Made by a program: the position numbers and the translations under genes
Notes under the pieces: model-generated
Seen by the model: the letters and a program-made list of their open reading frames with translations, nothing else
What the model was told of the DNA's origin: nothing
Databases searched by the model: none
NCBI RefSeq assembly: GCF_014195485.1
Contig: NZ_JACIBU010000002.1
Coordinates: forward strand, 1 to 64,000
Source: Modestobacter versicolor
GTDB lineage: Bacteria; Actinomycetota; Actinomycetes; Mycobacteriales; Geodermatophilaceae
Direction: 5' to 3'
Length of the DNA stretch: 64,000 bases
Shown: positions 24,687-33,782 of the stretch, piece by piece
How the letters are laid out: every line of letters begins with the position of its first letter
Numbering within the stretch: the first letter of the stretch is position 1

Positions 24687-25637
24687 ATGAGCCTGGCGGA
24701 CGAGCACGACACCGAGCCGGCGCTGGACGCCTACTCGCGGGTGGTCACCACGGTGGCCGCGGAGATGGCGCCGCACGTCGCCGCCCTGGAGGTCAGCGGT
24801 CCCGGCGGCCGCGGCGGGGCCGGGTCCGGCGTGGTGGTCAGCGACGACGGGCTGCTGCTCACCAACGCGCACGTGGTCGCCCGCTCGACCGGCGGCCGCG
24901 CGGTGTTCAGCGACGGGTCCGAGGCGCCGGTCGAGGTGGTCGGCGCCGACCCGCTGTCCGACCTCGCCGTCGTCCGGGCCCGCGGTGCCACCCCACCGCC
25001 GGCGGTGCTGGGCGACGCCGCCACGCTGCAGGTCGGCCAGCTGGTGGTCGCCGTCGGCAACCCGTTCGGCCTGGCCGGGTCGGTGACCGCCGGGGTGGTC
25101 AGCGCGCTGGGCCGGTCGCTGCCCACCCGGGACGGGCGGACGGCGCGGGTGGTCGAGGACGTCATCCAGACCGACGCCGCGCTCAACCCGGGCAACTCAG
25201 GCGGCGCGCTGGCCGACGCCCGGAGCCGGGTGGTCGGCATCAACACCGCCGTCGCCGGGTGGGGGCTCGGGCTGGCCGTGCCGATCAACGACACCACCCG
25301 CCGGATCGTGGAGACGCTGCTGCGCGACGGGCGGGTGCGCCGGGCCTACCTCGGGCTGGTGAGCAGCCCGGTCCCGCTGCCGGCCGACCTCGCCGCGCGC
25401 ACCGGCCAGCGGCGCGGGCTGCAGGTGCTCGACGTGATCGCCGGGTCGCCCGCCGACCGCGCCGGGCTCAAGGCCGGCGACCTGGTGCTCGAGGCGGGCC
25501 GGGCGCCGGTGGCGTCGGCGCAGAGCCTGCAGCGGTTGCTGTTCGCCGAGGCGATCGGCGAGCCGCTGCCGGTCACCGTCGTCCGCCGCGGCGCGATGGT
25601 CGACGTGGTCACCGTGCCCAGCGAGCTCACCGGCTGA
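24687..25637 (+). CDS. HtrA/DegP-like trypsin-type serine protease with PDZ domain
   Basis: A 316-residue protease. The chymotrypsin-fold domain carries the triad His (LLLTNAHVV), Asp (DPLSDLAVV) and Ser (NPGNSGGAL); a single PDZ domain covers about residues 225-310 (LQVLDVIAGSPADRAGLKAGD). Most actinobacterial HtrA proteins are exported or membrane-anchored, but this one has no signal peptide or transmembrane helix from the chosen ATG, so it may act in the cytoplasm. The ATG is supported by GGGAGGA. A small CTCGTAAGCGAG hairpin lies just upstream. Confidence 0.9.
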   Translation: MSLADEHDTEPALDAYSRVVTTVAAEMAPHVAALEVSGPGGRGGAGSGVVVSDDGLLLTNAHVVARSTGGRAVFSDGSEAPVEVVGADPLSDLAVVRARGATPPPAVLGDAATLQVGQLVVAVGNPFGLAGSVTAGVVSALGRSLPTRDGRTARVVEDVIQTDAALNPGNSGGALADARSRVVGINTAVAGWGLGLAVPINDTTRRIVETLLRDGRVRRAYLGLVSSPVPLPADLAARTGQRRGLQVLDVIAGSPADRAGLKAGDLVLEAGRAPVASAQSLQRLLFAEAIGEPLPVTVVRRGAMVDVVTVPSELTG

Positions 25638-25641
25638 GCGC

Positions 25642-26379
25642 TCAGCCCAGCGGCACGCAGAACGCGCCCTCGTCGTCCGGGCAGACCACACCGACGGACG
25701 GCGGACCGAGGGTCAGCGGCGTCTCCTCGCCGTCGTCGTCGCGCAGCCGCAGGTCCGAGACCTGCGCCTGCAGGGTGGCGAACACCTCGGTGCGGCCCTG
25801 CGGGGTGGCCGGCCCGACGGCGTCGTCGAGCACCACGTAGCCGGTGACGCTCGTCGTGCCGCGCGCCCAGAAGGTGTCCGTGTCGGGCAGCCGCGGGCCG
25901 TCCGTGCAGTACTCGTCGTTGCCGTAGGACGGCTCGAAGAAGACCCCGACCTCGCCGATGTCGGCCGGCGTCGACGGCCCGGGCGCCACGGTGAGGTGGC
26001 CGGCGAGGCCACCCTCGGCCTGCAGGGTGAACGAGAAGCCGACGGCGACGTACTGCATCGACGGGCCCTCGACCGGGCAGTCCTCGTCGAACTCCGGGAA
26101 CGGCAGCACCAGACCGGTCTGCACCGCCCCGGTGGCCACCCGCAGGGTGCCGATGGACCGGCCGTCGGCGATCAGCGCCGCCTGCGCGACGACGCCGGGC
26201 TCGAACGCCGGAGCCGGCGGAGCCAGCGGCGGCGGGCTGCTCGGCGACGTCGTCGGCGCGCTGGTGGCAGCGGGCTCCCGGGCCTCAGGATCGGCCAGGT
26301 CGTCGAGGAAGCCGCAGCCGGACGACGTCAGCAGCACCCCACCCAGGACGGCGACCACTGCGACCCTGCACCGTGCCAC
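25642..26379 (-). CDS. putative lipoprotein of unknown function
   Basis: A 245-residue secreted protein. The signal peptide (VAVVAVLGGVLLTSSGC) ends in a lipobox-like sequence with the modified Cys near residue 22, followed by a Pro/Ser/Thr-rich linker of about 35 residues. The globular part has four or five Cys (DCPVEGP, EYCTDG, VVCPDDEGAFC) that could form disulfides outside the membrane. No family is recognised. It converges on the HtrA-like gene with only 4 bp between the stops and is divergent from nothing nearby; the Dpp ATPase gene follows downstream on the same strand after 93 bp on its other side. Confidence 0.7.
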   Translation of the reverse strand: MARCRVAVVAVLGGVLLTSSGCGFLDDLADPEAREPAATSAPTTSPSSPPPLAPPAPAFEPGVVAQAALIADGRSIGTLRVATGAVQTGLVLPFPEFDEDCPVEGPSMQYVAVGFSFTLQAEGGLAGHLTVAPGPSTPADIGEVGVFFEPSYGNDEYCTDGPRLPDTDTFWARGTTSVTGYVVLDDAVGPATPQGRTEVFATLQAQVSDLRLRDDDGEETPLTLGPPSVGVVCPDDEGAFCVPLG

Positions 26380-26472
26380 GCCGGCCCCCGTCCTTCGTTG
26401 CGGACCGGCAGCGTCCCATTTCGCGCGACACAGCGGAAGACGCCCCGCCGGGCCGCTGACCAGGCCGGACGG

Positions 26473-27453
26473 TCAGTCGGCGACGCGCAGCAGGGTCCGT
26501 CCGGCCGGGGCGAAGTGGCAGGCCGCCGCGTGCCGGTGGTCCGCCGTCGGCTCGGTGGTGCGGCAGACCTCGCGGTCGGCGTGCACCAGCGGGCCGATCG
26601 GGCAACGCGGATGGTAGCGGCAGCCCGGCGGCGGGGCGTGCGGGTCGGCCGGGTCGGCGGCGGCCACCGCAGCCTGCGCCGGGTCGGCGGCCACCGGGGC
26701 GGACCGGACGGCGTGCGCCGAGTCGGGCACCGCCGCCAGCAGGTCGCGGGTGTAGGGGTGCTGCGGGTCGGCGAGCACCTGCGCCGTCGGCCCGTGCTCG
26801 ACGACCCGGCCCAGGTACATGACCGCGATCTCGCTGGCCACGTACCGGACGACGGCGAGGTTGTGCGAGATGAACAGCATCGAGGTGCCCAGCTCCTGCT
26901 GCAGCCGGCGCACCAGGTTGAGCACCGTGCCCTGGATCGACACGTCGAGCGCGGAGGTGATCTCGTCGGCGATGACGACCGCCGGGCGCGCGGCCAACGC
27001 CCGGGCCAGCGCGACCCGCTGCCGCTGGCCCCCGGACAGCTGGCCCGGGTAGGCACCGGCCCGGCCGGGATCGAGCTCGACCAGCTCGAGCAGCCGCGCG
27101 ACCTCGCTGCGGCGCTCGGCCGACCGGGTGCCGCGCGGGACGGCCTCGGCGATGCTGTCGCCGATGGTCATCCGCGGGTCGAGGGACGAGTAGGGGTCCT
27201 GGAAGACCATCTGCACCGGCCGGGGGCCCGAGCCGTGCCGCACCGGCCGGCCGTCGAGCAGGATCTGGCCGGCCGACAGCGGGGTCAGCCCCACCGCGGC
27301 CCGGGCCAGCGTCGACTTGCCCGACCCGGACTCCCCCACCAGCCCGACGACGGCGCCGTCCGGCACGGTGAGGTCCACCCCGTCGACCGCGGTCATCCCG
27401 CGCCGGCGGGTGCCGTACCGGACGCTCACGCCCTCGAACCGCAGCTCGCTCAT
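26473..27453 (-). CDS. peptide ABC transporter ATP-binding protein, DppF/OppF type
   Basis: A 326-residue ATPase that powers peptide import. It has Walker A GESGSGKST, the family marker VFQDPYSSLDPRM, the signature LSGGQRQRVALARAL, Walker B VVIADEITSALD and the switch His in ISHNLAV. The C-terminal oligopeptide-transporter extension has clustered Cys (GCRYHPRCPIGPL, VCRTTE, ACHF), typical of Opp/Dpp ATPases and proposed to bind an iron-sulfur cluster. The start ATG overlaps the stop of the upstream permease-ATPase gene (ATGA), so the two nucleotide-binding subunits are made together. It is the last gene of the importer operon. Confidence 0.93.
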   Translation of the reverse strand: MSELRFEGVSVRYGTRRRGMTAVDGVDLTVPDGAVVGLVGESGSGKSTLARAAVGLTPLSAGQILLDGRPVRHGSGPRPVQMVFQDPYSSLDPRMTIGDSIAEAVPRGTRSAERRSEVARLLELVELDPGRAGAYPGQLSGGQRQRVALARALAARPAVVIADEITSALDVSIQGTVLNLVRRLQQELGTSMLFISHNLAVVRYVASEIAVMYLGRVVEHGPTAQVLADPQHPYTRDLLAAVPDSAHAVRSAPVAADPAQAAVAAADPADPHAPPPGCRYHPRCPIGPLVHADREVCRTTEPTADHRHAAACHFAPAGRTLLRVAD

Positions 27454-29468
27454 GCCCGCTCCCCGATCGTCAGGACCCCAGCGCCCCGCCCGGTCTCCCC
27501 CGGCGCCAGCTCGCCGGCGTGCCAGCAGGCCACCCGCCGGCCGGAGCCGTCGTCGGCCAGCGCCGGGTCCTCCTCGGTGCAGCGCGCCGACGCCAGCGGG
27601 CAGCGCGCGGCGTAGGCGCAGCCCGGGGGCTGGTGCGCGGGGTCGACCGGCCGGCCGGGGATCACCGGCAGCGGCTGGTCGAGGTCGACGTGCATGTCCG
27701 GGACGGCGGCGACCAGCGCCCGGGTGTACGGGTGGCGGGCGTGCGTGCTCAGCTCGGCGGCGGGCAGGTCCTCCACCACCCGGCCGGCGTACATCACCAG
27801 CACCCGGTCGCACACCTGGCCGACGACGGCGACGTCGTGGCTGATCAGCAGCAGCGCGACGTCGTCGGCGGCCCGGACCGACGCCAGCAGGTCGAGCACC
27901 TGCCGCTGCACGGTGACGTCCAGGGCGGTGGTCGGCTCGTCGGCGACGATCAGCGCCGGCTCGCCCATCAGGCCCATCCCGATCATCGCCCGCTGCCGCA
28001 TGCCGCCGGAGAACTCGTGCGGGTACTGGTGCGCGCGGCGCTCGGCGCCGGGCACCCGCACCGCGCGCAGCCGGTCGACGGCGCGGGCCAGCGCCTGCCG
28101 GCGGTTCATCCCCTGGTGCTGCTCGGCGACCTCGGCGAGCTGCCGGCCGATCCGGCGGGTCGGGTTGAACGAGGTCATCGGGTCCTGGAAGACCATCGCG
28201 AAGGCGGTGCCCAGCAGCCGCCGGTGCGTGCGGTCGCTGCCACCCAGCACGTCGGTGCCGAGGAACTCCAGCCGCTCGGCGCTCACTTCGCCCGGCCGCT
28301 CCACCAGCCGGGCGATCGCCAGCGCGGTCAGCGACTTGCCCGACCCCGACTCGCCCACGACGCCGACCGCCTCGCCCCGGCCGATCCGGAAGCTCACCCC
28401 GCGCACCGGCCGGACCGGGCCGGTGGGACCGGGGAAGGTGACCGAGAGGTCCTGCACGTCGAGCACCGGCCGGTCCGCCGCCGGGCCCGGGTCGGTGGCC
28501 GGCACACCGTCGTCGGTCACCGCCGCGGGCACCGTCTCGGCACGGTCGGTGCGGCCCACCGGGTACGCCCCGCCCATGGCGGTGGTCAGCCCGATGCCCT
28601 TGGCGACCGCCTCACCGAAGAGGTTGAACGCCAGCCCGGCCACGACGATCGCCACGCCGGGCGCCAGCGCTGCCTCCGGGTGGATGTAGATGCCGCTCAG
28701 CCCGTCCTGCAGCAGCCGGCCCCAGTCGTAGCTGGGCGCCTGCACGCCGAGGCCGAGGAAGGACAGGCCGGCGAAGGCCAGCAGCGCACCGCCGGCGCCG
28801 ATGGTCGCGTTCACCACCAGCGGCTCGCCGATGTTGGGCAGCACGTGGCGCACCAGCAGCCGCAGCCGGCCGACCCCGGCGATCCGGGCGGCGGCCACGT
28901 AGTCGCGGTCGGTGATGCCGGCGGCCAGCGTGTGGGTGAGCCGGGCGAAGGCGGGTGCGCCGGCGAAGCCGATGGCCAGCACCGCCCCGGTCATCCCGAC
29001 GCCGAACACGACGGCGAAGAACAGCGCGAGCAGCAGGCCGGGGAACGCGACGGCGATGTCGACCGCCGCGCTGACCAGCCGGCCGGCCCGGCGGCCCAGC
29101 AGCAGCGGCGCGGTGCCCAGCACCAGGCCGACGACGACGGCGATCAGCGTGGCCAGCAGCGCCAGCCCGATCGACAGCCGGGTGGCCACCAGCACGCGGA
29201 AGAAGAGGTCGCGACCCAGGTTGTCGGTGCCGACCCAGTGGTCGGCGGACGCCCCCTCGAGCACCGACGTGATGTCGACGGTGTCGGCGTCGTCGGACCA
29301 CAGCAGCGGCGCGAGCACGGCCAGCACCAGCACCAGCGCGAGCAGCAGGCCGGCGCCGGCGCCCACCGGGGTGCGCAGCACGGCGAGCCAGCGGCCGCGG
29401 ACCGCCGACCGCCGTGACGGCGGGGCCGCGGCGACCAGCGGTGAGGAGCCCATCGGGGACGTCGTCAT
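27450..29468 (-). CDS. peptide ABC transporter permease-ATPase fusion, DppC-DppD type
   Basis: A 672-residue fusion. Residues 1 to about 300 are a DppC-like permease with six hydrophobic helices, the VGTDNLGRDLFFRVL motif before the permease domain and the EAA loop DYVAAARIAGVGRLRLLVRH. After a 40-residue linker, residues about 340-672 are a DppD-like ATPase with GESGSGKSLT, VFQDPMTSFNP, FSGGMRQRAMIGMGL, LIVADEPTTALD and ISHDVAV, and the Cys-rich C-terminal extension (GCAYAARCPLASARC). Such fusions are known in actinobacteria. It joins DppF by a 4-bp overlap and follows DppB by 3 bp. Confidence 0.92.
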   Translation of the reverse strand: MTTSPMGSSPLVAAAPPSRRSAVRGRWLAVLRTPVGAGAGLLLALVLVLAVLAPLLWSDDADTVDITSVLEGASADHWVGTDNLGRDLFFRVLVATRLSIGLALLATLIAVVVGLVLGTAPLLLGRRAGRLVSAAVDIAVAFPGLLLALFFAVVFGVGMTGAVLAIGFAGAPAFARLTHTLAAGITDRDYVAAARIAGVGRLRLLVRHVLPNIGEPLVVNATIGAGGALLAFAGLSFLGLGVQAPSYDWGRLLQDGLSGIYIHPEAALAPGVAIVVAGLAFNLFGEAVAKGIGLTTAMGGAYPVGRTDRAETVPAAVTDDGVPATDPGPAADRPVLDVQDLSVTFPGPTGPVRPVRGVSFRIGRGEAVGVVGESGSGKSLTALAIARLVERPGEVSAERLEFLGTDVLGGSDRTHRRLLGTAFAMVFQDPMTSFNPTRRIGRQLAEVAEQHQGMNRRQALARAVDRLRAVRVPGAERRAHQYPHEFSGGMRQRAMIGMGLMGEPALIVADEPTTALDVTVQRQVLDLLASVRAADDVALLLISHDVAVVGQVCDRVLVMYAGRVVEDLPAAELSTHARHPYTRALVAAVPDMHVDLDQPLPVIPGRPVDPAHQPPGCAYAARCPLASARCTEEDPALADDGSGRRVACWHAGELAPGETGRGAGVLTIGERA

Positions 29469-29471
29469 CGG

Positions 29472-30482
29472 TCAGCTTTCCCGGATCGCCGAGCGCGGGT
29501 CGAGCAGGGCCAGCGTCACGTCGACGGCCAGGTTCACCAGCAGCACCCCGGCGCCGTAGACCAGCACGATGCCCTGCACCACCGGGTAGTCCTTGCCCAG
29601 GATCGAGGAGACGATCGTGGTGCCCAGGCCCGGCCAGGCGAAGACGTTCTCGACCAGCACGGTGCCGGCGACCAGCGCGCTGAGCAGCAGCCCGCCCAGG
29701 GTGATGGTCGAGGTGAGCGCGTTGGGCAGCGCGTGCCGCAGGTAGACCCGCCGCGCCGGCAGCCGCTTGGCGCGGGCGGTGCGCACGTAGTCGGCCTGCA
29801 GCACCGACAGCATCTCCACCCGCATGATCCGGGCGAGCGCCGCGGCCGGGCCGACGGCCAGCGAGAGCACCGGCAGCACGTAGGAGCTCGGCCCGTCCTG
29901 GCCGGCGACCGGGAACCAGCCCAGCTGGACGCCGAACACGTAGACCAGGCCGACGCCGAGCAGAAACTCCGGGATGGCCCCGACGACGACGCTGCCGGTG
30001 GAGAAGGCGAGCTCCCCGCGCCGGCGCCGGCCGCCCCGGGTGAGCACGCCCATCAGCACGCCGAGCGGCACTGCCAGGGCCAGCGCGGTGACGAAGGCGA
30101 GCAGCGCCAGCTGCACGGTGGCCGGCAGCCGCTGGCCGATGGTCTGGGAGACCGGCAGCTGGGTGGCCAGCGAGTTCCCGAGGTCACCGCTGAGCAGGCC
30201 GCGCAGGTAGTCCCAGTACTGCACCACCAGCGGGTCGTTCAGCCCGAGCGACTCCCGGCGGGCGGCGACGAGCGCCGCCGGGGCCGTGGGCCCCAGCGAC
30301 GCCCGCACGGGGTCACCCGGGATCAGGTGGATCATCAGGAACGACGCGGTGACCAGCACCCACAGCGAGACCACCAGCCGGCCGCCCCGCCGTGCGGCGA
30401 ACCGCAGCCAGGGGCTGTCCAGCACCCCGGCCGCTGCGCCGCCGCTGCTCGTCGTGCCGGGTGCCGCCGTCGTGCTGGTCAC
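29472..30482 (-). CDS. peptide ABC transporter permease, DppB type
   Basis: A 336-residue inner-membrane permease with six transmembrane helices. The N-terminal FLMIHLIPGDPVRASLG segment and the EAA loop DYVRTARAKRLPARRVYLRH are diagnostic for DppB/OppB. The N-terminal 25 residues are an unusual Thr/Ser/Ala/Gly-rich extension. It starts at GTG, 46 bp after the binding-protein gene, and is followed after 3 bp by the fusion gene. With the DppC-like domain it should form the translocation channel. Confidence 0.92.
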   Translation of the reverse strand: MTSTTAAPGTTSSGGAAAGVLDSPWLRFAARRGGRLVVSLWVLVTASFLMIHLIPGDPVRASLGPTAPAALVAARRESLGLNDPLVVQYWDYLRGLLSGDLGNSLATQLPVSQTIGQRLPATVQLALLAFVTALALAVPLGVLMGVLTRGGRRRRGELAFSTGSVVVGAIPEFLLGVGLVYVFGVQLGWFPVAGQDGPSSYVLPVLSLAVGPAAALARIMRVEMLSVLQADYVRTARAKRLPARRVYLRHALPNALTSTITLGGLLLSALVAGTVLVENVFAWPGLGTTIVSSILGKDYPVVQGIVLVYGAGVLLVNLAVDVTLALLDPRSAIRES

Positions 30483-30528
30483 CGTCGCCGTCCCCTCGCC
30501 GTCGTCCGGACCGTCCGCGGGTGCAGGG

Positions 30529-32115
30529 TCAGCCGATCATCCGGATGCTGGTCGGCTGCAGGACGTCGATCACCTCGAACTCCGCCCCGCTGCCGAAGAA
30601 GCTGACGTCCTGGTTGGCGAACGGGATCACGTCGGCGTCGCGGACCAGGGCCGACTCCGCCTCCAGCCAGGTGTCGCAGCCCTCGGTGCCGAGCATCGTC
30701 ATCGCCTCGGCGACGCCGCTGTTGTAGTCGGCGTTGTCGATGGAGGCGAAGTTGTTGCCGTCGGGCACGGCCGGGCCGGAGAGGAACGGCACCAGCTGGT
30801 CGGGGCTGCTGACGTTCACCGGCACCCAGGCGTAGTCCCAGTCGCCGCCGCTGAAGATGGTCTCGACCAGCGCCGTCTCGTCCTGCGGGGTGGTGGTGAC
30901 GTCGACCCCGAGGTCGGTCCAGGCCGCGGCGACCAGCTCGGCCGCCGCGGAGCCCGGCGAGCCCAGCCCGGTGTCGTAGAGGAAGGTCAGGGCCAGCGGC
31001 GTGCCGTCCTTGCTGCGGACGCCGCCGGAGCCCTCGGTCCAGCCCGCGTCGTCGAGCGCGGCCGCCGCGGCGTCGACGTCGAACTCCGGCAGCGCGCCGG
31101 AGACCGAGTCACCGGGGCAGGCCGCCGCACCCGAGGCGGCGAAGGAGGTGCCGGGGCCGCCTCGGCCGGAGGCGAGCACCGTCGCGAGCTGGTCCAGGTC
31201 CAGGCCCTGGGTGAGCGCCTTGCGGACCGCCGGGTCCTCGGCGGGCCGGCCGGCGGCCTGGTTGAACCACGCCTGGCCGAGCACCGCGGTGACCACGTAG
31301 GAGAAGAGCCCCTCCTCCTCGAGCCGCTGCGCGTCCGGCCCGAGGATCTGCGAGGCGTTCAGGTCGCCCGACAGCAGCAGGTTCGCCGCGGTCGTCTCGT
31401 TGCTGATGACCTGCACGACGATCTCGTCGGGCATGCCCTTCTCGTCGGTGCTCGCACCGTCGGGGCCCCAGGTGTAGCCCTCGCGCTTGGTGTACGTGTA
31501 GTGGTCGCTGGGGACGGCCTCGGTCAGCTCGTACGGTCCGGTGCCCAGCGTCGACGAGGTGAGGGCGGTGCGGTCAGCCAGGCCGCTGGCGCAGACGATC
31601 GGCACGCCGACCAGCCCCTCGAGCACGAAGGGCGCCGGAGCAGCCAGCGTCATGGTCACCGTGCGGGTCGCGTCGTCACCGGTGGCCTGCACGCCCACCG
31701 GCAGGAACACCCCGAGGAACGGGCTCTGGTTCTCCGGGTCGGCGACGTAGTTGAGGTTGTCCGCGGCGTCGGTGGCGGTGAACGGCGAGCCGTCGGAGCA
31801 GGTGATGCCGTCCTTGAGCGTCAGCGTCACGGTGGTGCCGTCGACCGACCAGTCCTCGGCCAGCCCGGAGACGACCTTGCCCTGGTCGTCGGAGAACAGC
31901 AGCGAGTCGTAGGCGAAGTGGCTCTGCTGGAAGAGGCCGCTGGCCGCCGAGGCCTGCGGGTCCAGGTTCCCCGGGTCGGCCGTGGTCGCCATGGTGAAGG
32001 TGCCGCCCTCGACGACCTCCCCTCCTCCGCCACCCCCGCCGTCGTCGCCCCCGCCGCACCCGGCGAGGAGGGTCGCAGCGGCGCAGACGCCGGCGACGGT
32101 GCGGATCGACCTCAT
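30529..32115 (-). CDS. peptide ABC transporter substrate-binding lipoprotein (SBP family 5)
   Basis: A 528-residue extracellular binding protein. The signal peptide ends in the lipobox LLAGC (Cys near residue 20), followed by a Gly/Asp-rich spacer. The body has family-5 features: TMATTADPGNLDPQASA, VSGLAEDWSVDGTTVTLTLK and TLGTGPYELTEAVP. These proteins bind di- or oligopeptides or other solutes for Opp/Dpp-type importers; the exact ligand is not readable. The ATG has GAGAGGA upstream. It lies 118 bp after the S12 hydrolase gene on the same strand and is the first importer gene, so hydrolase and importer may share a transcript. Confidence 0.92.
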   Translation of the reverse strand: MRSIRTVAGVCAAATLLAGCGGGDDGGGGGGGEVVEGGTFTMATTADPGNLDPQASAASGLFQQSHFAYDSLLFSDDQGKVVSGLAEDWSVDGTTVTLTLKDGITCSDGSPFTATDAADNLNYVADPENQSPFLGVFLPVGVQATGDDATRTVTMTLAAPAPFVLEGLVGVPIVCASGLADRTALTSSTLGTGPYELTEAVPSDHYTYTKREGYTWGPDGASTDEKGMPDEIVVQVISNETTAANLLLSGDLNASQILGPDAQRLEEEGLFSYVVTAVLGQAWFNQAAGRPAEDPAVRKALTQGLDLDQLATVLASGRGGPGTSFAASGAAACPGDSVSGALPEFDVDAAAAALDDAGWTEGSGGVRSKDGTPLALTFLYDTGLGSPGSAAAELVAAAWTDLGVDVTTTPQDETALVETIFSGGDWDYAWVPVNVSSPDQLVPFLSGPAVPDGNNFASIDNADYNSGVAEAMTMLGTEGCDTWLEAESALVRDADVIPFANQDVSFFGSGAEFEVIDVLQPTSIRMIG

Positions 32116-32233
32116 GGTGTGTCCTCTCCCTGGTACGCGAATGCGAGAAGGCTGCCCGCGGACGGGCCCGGGATCTTCGTGCAGCACGACGAGGCGGCCT
32201 GGCCGGCCTCGTCGGCGCTGACGAGCACGGTGG

Positions 32234-33622
32234 TCACCCGACGGCCCGCGGCACGGCCCGGCCGACGTGCACGAACCGCGCGCGGCCCGCGCCGTCGTCA
32301 CCGAGGAAGGCCAGCGGCACGTGCAGGCCCGACTGCGGCTGCACCGGGATGAGGGTGTCCGGCGCGAAGTCGACGAGCTCGCTGCGCTCGGGCGTCTCCC
32401 CGATCTCCAGGGCCAGGCCCTTGGGCCGCATCTCCAGCCAGATCCGGCCGTCGCCGTCCTGGCTGACGACCAGGTCGGCCACCTGGCTGCTGTAGGTGCC
32501 GGCGTACCGGCTGGCGTCGACCGGCTGCGGGTCCGCCGGCGGCACCGGCAGCGGCCGCAGCTCGACGCCGGCCAGCTCGCGCAGCACGTGGCCGACGACG
32601 TCGCGGTACAGCCCGTAGGGGTCGCCGCCGTTGGTGAGCAGCACGACCGCGACGCCGTGCTCGGGCAGCACCCGCAGGAAGGACGCCTGGCCGATCGTGT
32701 TGCCGTCGTGCCCGACCACCGGAGTGCCCATCGTGTCGAACAGCTCCCAGCCCAGGCCCCAGGAGTCGCCCATCACCCGGATGTCGGGCAGCTGCACCTG
32801 CGGCTGCTGCATCGCCGCGACGGTCTCGGCGGCCAGCACCCGGGTGCCGTCGGACGCCGTGCCGCCGTCCAGGTGCGCCCGGGCGAAGGTCAGCAGGTCA
32901 CGCGGGCGCATCGCCAGCATCGACCCGGCCGGGGCGTTGGACGGCGCCATCGCCCACATCGGCGCGGGCACCTGGCCGCCGTCCGGCTCGGGGCTCAGGT
33001 GGCCCACCGCCGTCCGGAAGAGGATCGCCTCGTAGGGGCTGGCGGCGGCGTGGGTGAGGCCCAGCGGGGCGAACAGGTGCTCGGCCAGGCACTCGTCGAA
33101 CGGCCGGCCGCGCAGCACCTCGACCAGCCGGCCGAGCACGCAGTAGCCGGCGTTGTTGTAGGAGAACTGCTCGCCGGGCGGGAAGAGCTGGGGCAGGTCG
33201 GCCAGGCCGTCGACGTAGCGCTCCAGGCGGTCGTCGCCCCGGCCGGTGTCGGTGAAGACGTCGCCCTCGAAGCCGGCGGTGTGCGACAGCAGCTGGCGCA
33301 CCGTCATGGTCGCGGCCGCGGACCCGTCGGCCAGCCGGAACCCGGGGAGGTGCTGCTGCAGCCGGTCGTCCAGCCCGACCAGGCCCTCGTCGACCAGCTG
33401 CAGCACCAGGGTGGCGGTCCACACCTTGGTGATCGAGCCGATCTGGAACAGCGAGTCCGGCGTCGCCTCGACCCCGGTCGCGGTGCTGAGCAGCCCGGCG
33501 GCGGCGTCGACGACCTCACCGCCGGCGAGCACCGCCACCCCGGCCGCGGGCACGTCGTGCTCGGCGAGCAGGGCCGGCAGGTGGTCGGCCAGCCATGTCG
33601 CGACCTCGTCCAGCTTCGTCAT
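32234..33622 (-). CDS. S12 family serine hydrolase (class C beta-lactamase fold)
   Basis: A 462-residue enzyme of the beta-lactamase / D-aminopeptidase group, with SITK (Ser63, Lys66), YNN in FSYNNAGY and HDG in VVGHDGNTIG. A C-terminal lipocalin-like barrel extension covers about the last 110 residues. There is no signal peptide, which argues against a secreted beta-lactamase and for a cytoplasmic peptidase or esterase. It shares clear similarity with, but is the most divergent of, the three S12 domains in the window. TACGGT lies 6 nt before the ATG, a leaderless promoter pattern. The importer genes follow on the same strand. Confidence 0.9.
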   Translation of the reverse strand: MTKLDEVATWLADHLPALLAEHDVPAAGVAVLAGGEVVDAAAGLLSTATGVEATPDSLFQIGSITKVWTATLVLQLVDEGLVGLDDRLQQHLPGFRLADGSAAATMTVRQLLSHTAGFEGDVFTDTGRGDDRLERYVDGLADLPQLFPPGEQFSYNNAGYCVLGRLVEVLRGRPFDECLAEHLFAPLGLTHAAASPYEAILFRTAVGHLSPEPDGGQVPAPMWAMAPSNAPAGSMLAMRPRDLLTFARAHLDGGTASDGTRVLAAETVAAMQQPQVQLPDIRVMGDSWGLGWELFDTMGTPVVGHDGNTIGQASFLRVLPEHGVAVVLLTNGGDPYGLYRDVVGHVLRELAGVELRPLPVPPADPQPVDASRYAGTYSSQVADLVVSQDGDGRIWLEMRPKGLALEIGETPERSELVDFAPDTLIPVQPQSGLHVPLAFLGDDGAGRARFVHVGRAVPRAVG

Positions 33623-33648
33623 GCGGGCACCGTAGGAGCGCAGGCCAG

Positions 33649-33697
33649 CCCGTTGTTCGTGGTCGCGGCCAGCCCTGCCGGGGCCCGTTCGTCGCCG
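33649..33697. promoter_or_regulatory. divergent promoter with motifs shared with the fusion-peptidase promoter
   Basis: CCCGTTGT (33649-33656), CGCGGCCAG (33664-33672) and CCGTTCGTCGCCG (33685-33697) lie between two divergent S12 hydrolase genes. The same blocks occur upstream of the S9-S12 fusion gene. They could be operators of one regulator, or traces of promoter duplication along with the gene. Confidence 0.45.
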
Positions 33698-33782
33698 CCG
33701 ACGAAGATGCGGCCCACCCGCAGCGGCAGGCTGCGCCCGTGGGTCGGACCGGCCCCGGGTGCCCGACCGGACGGAGCAGCAG

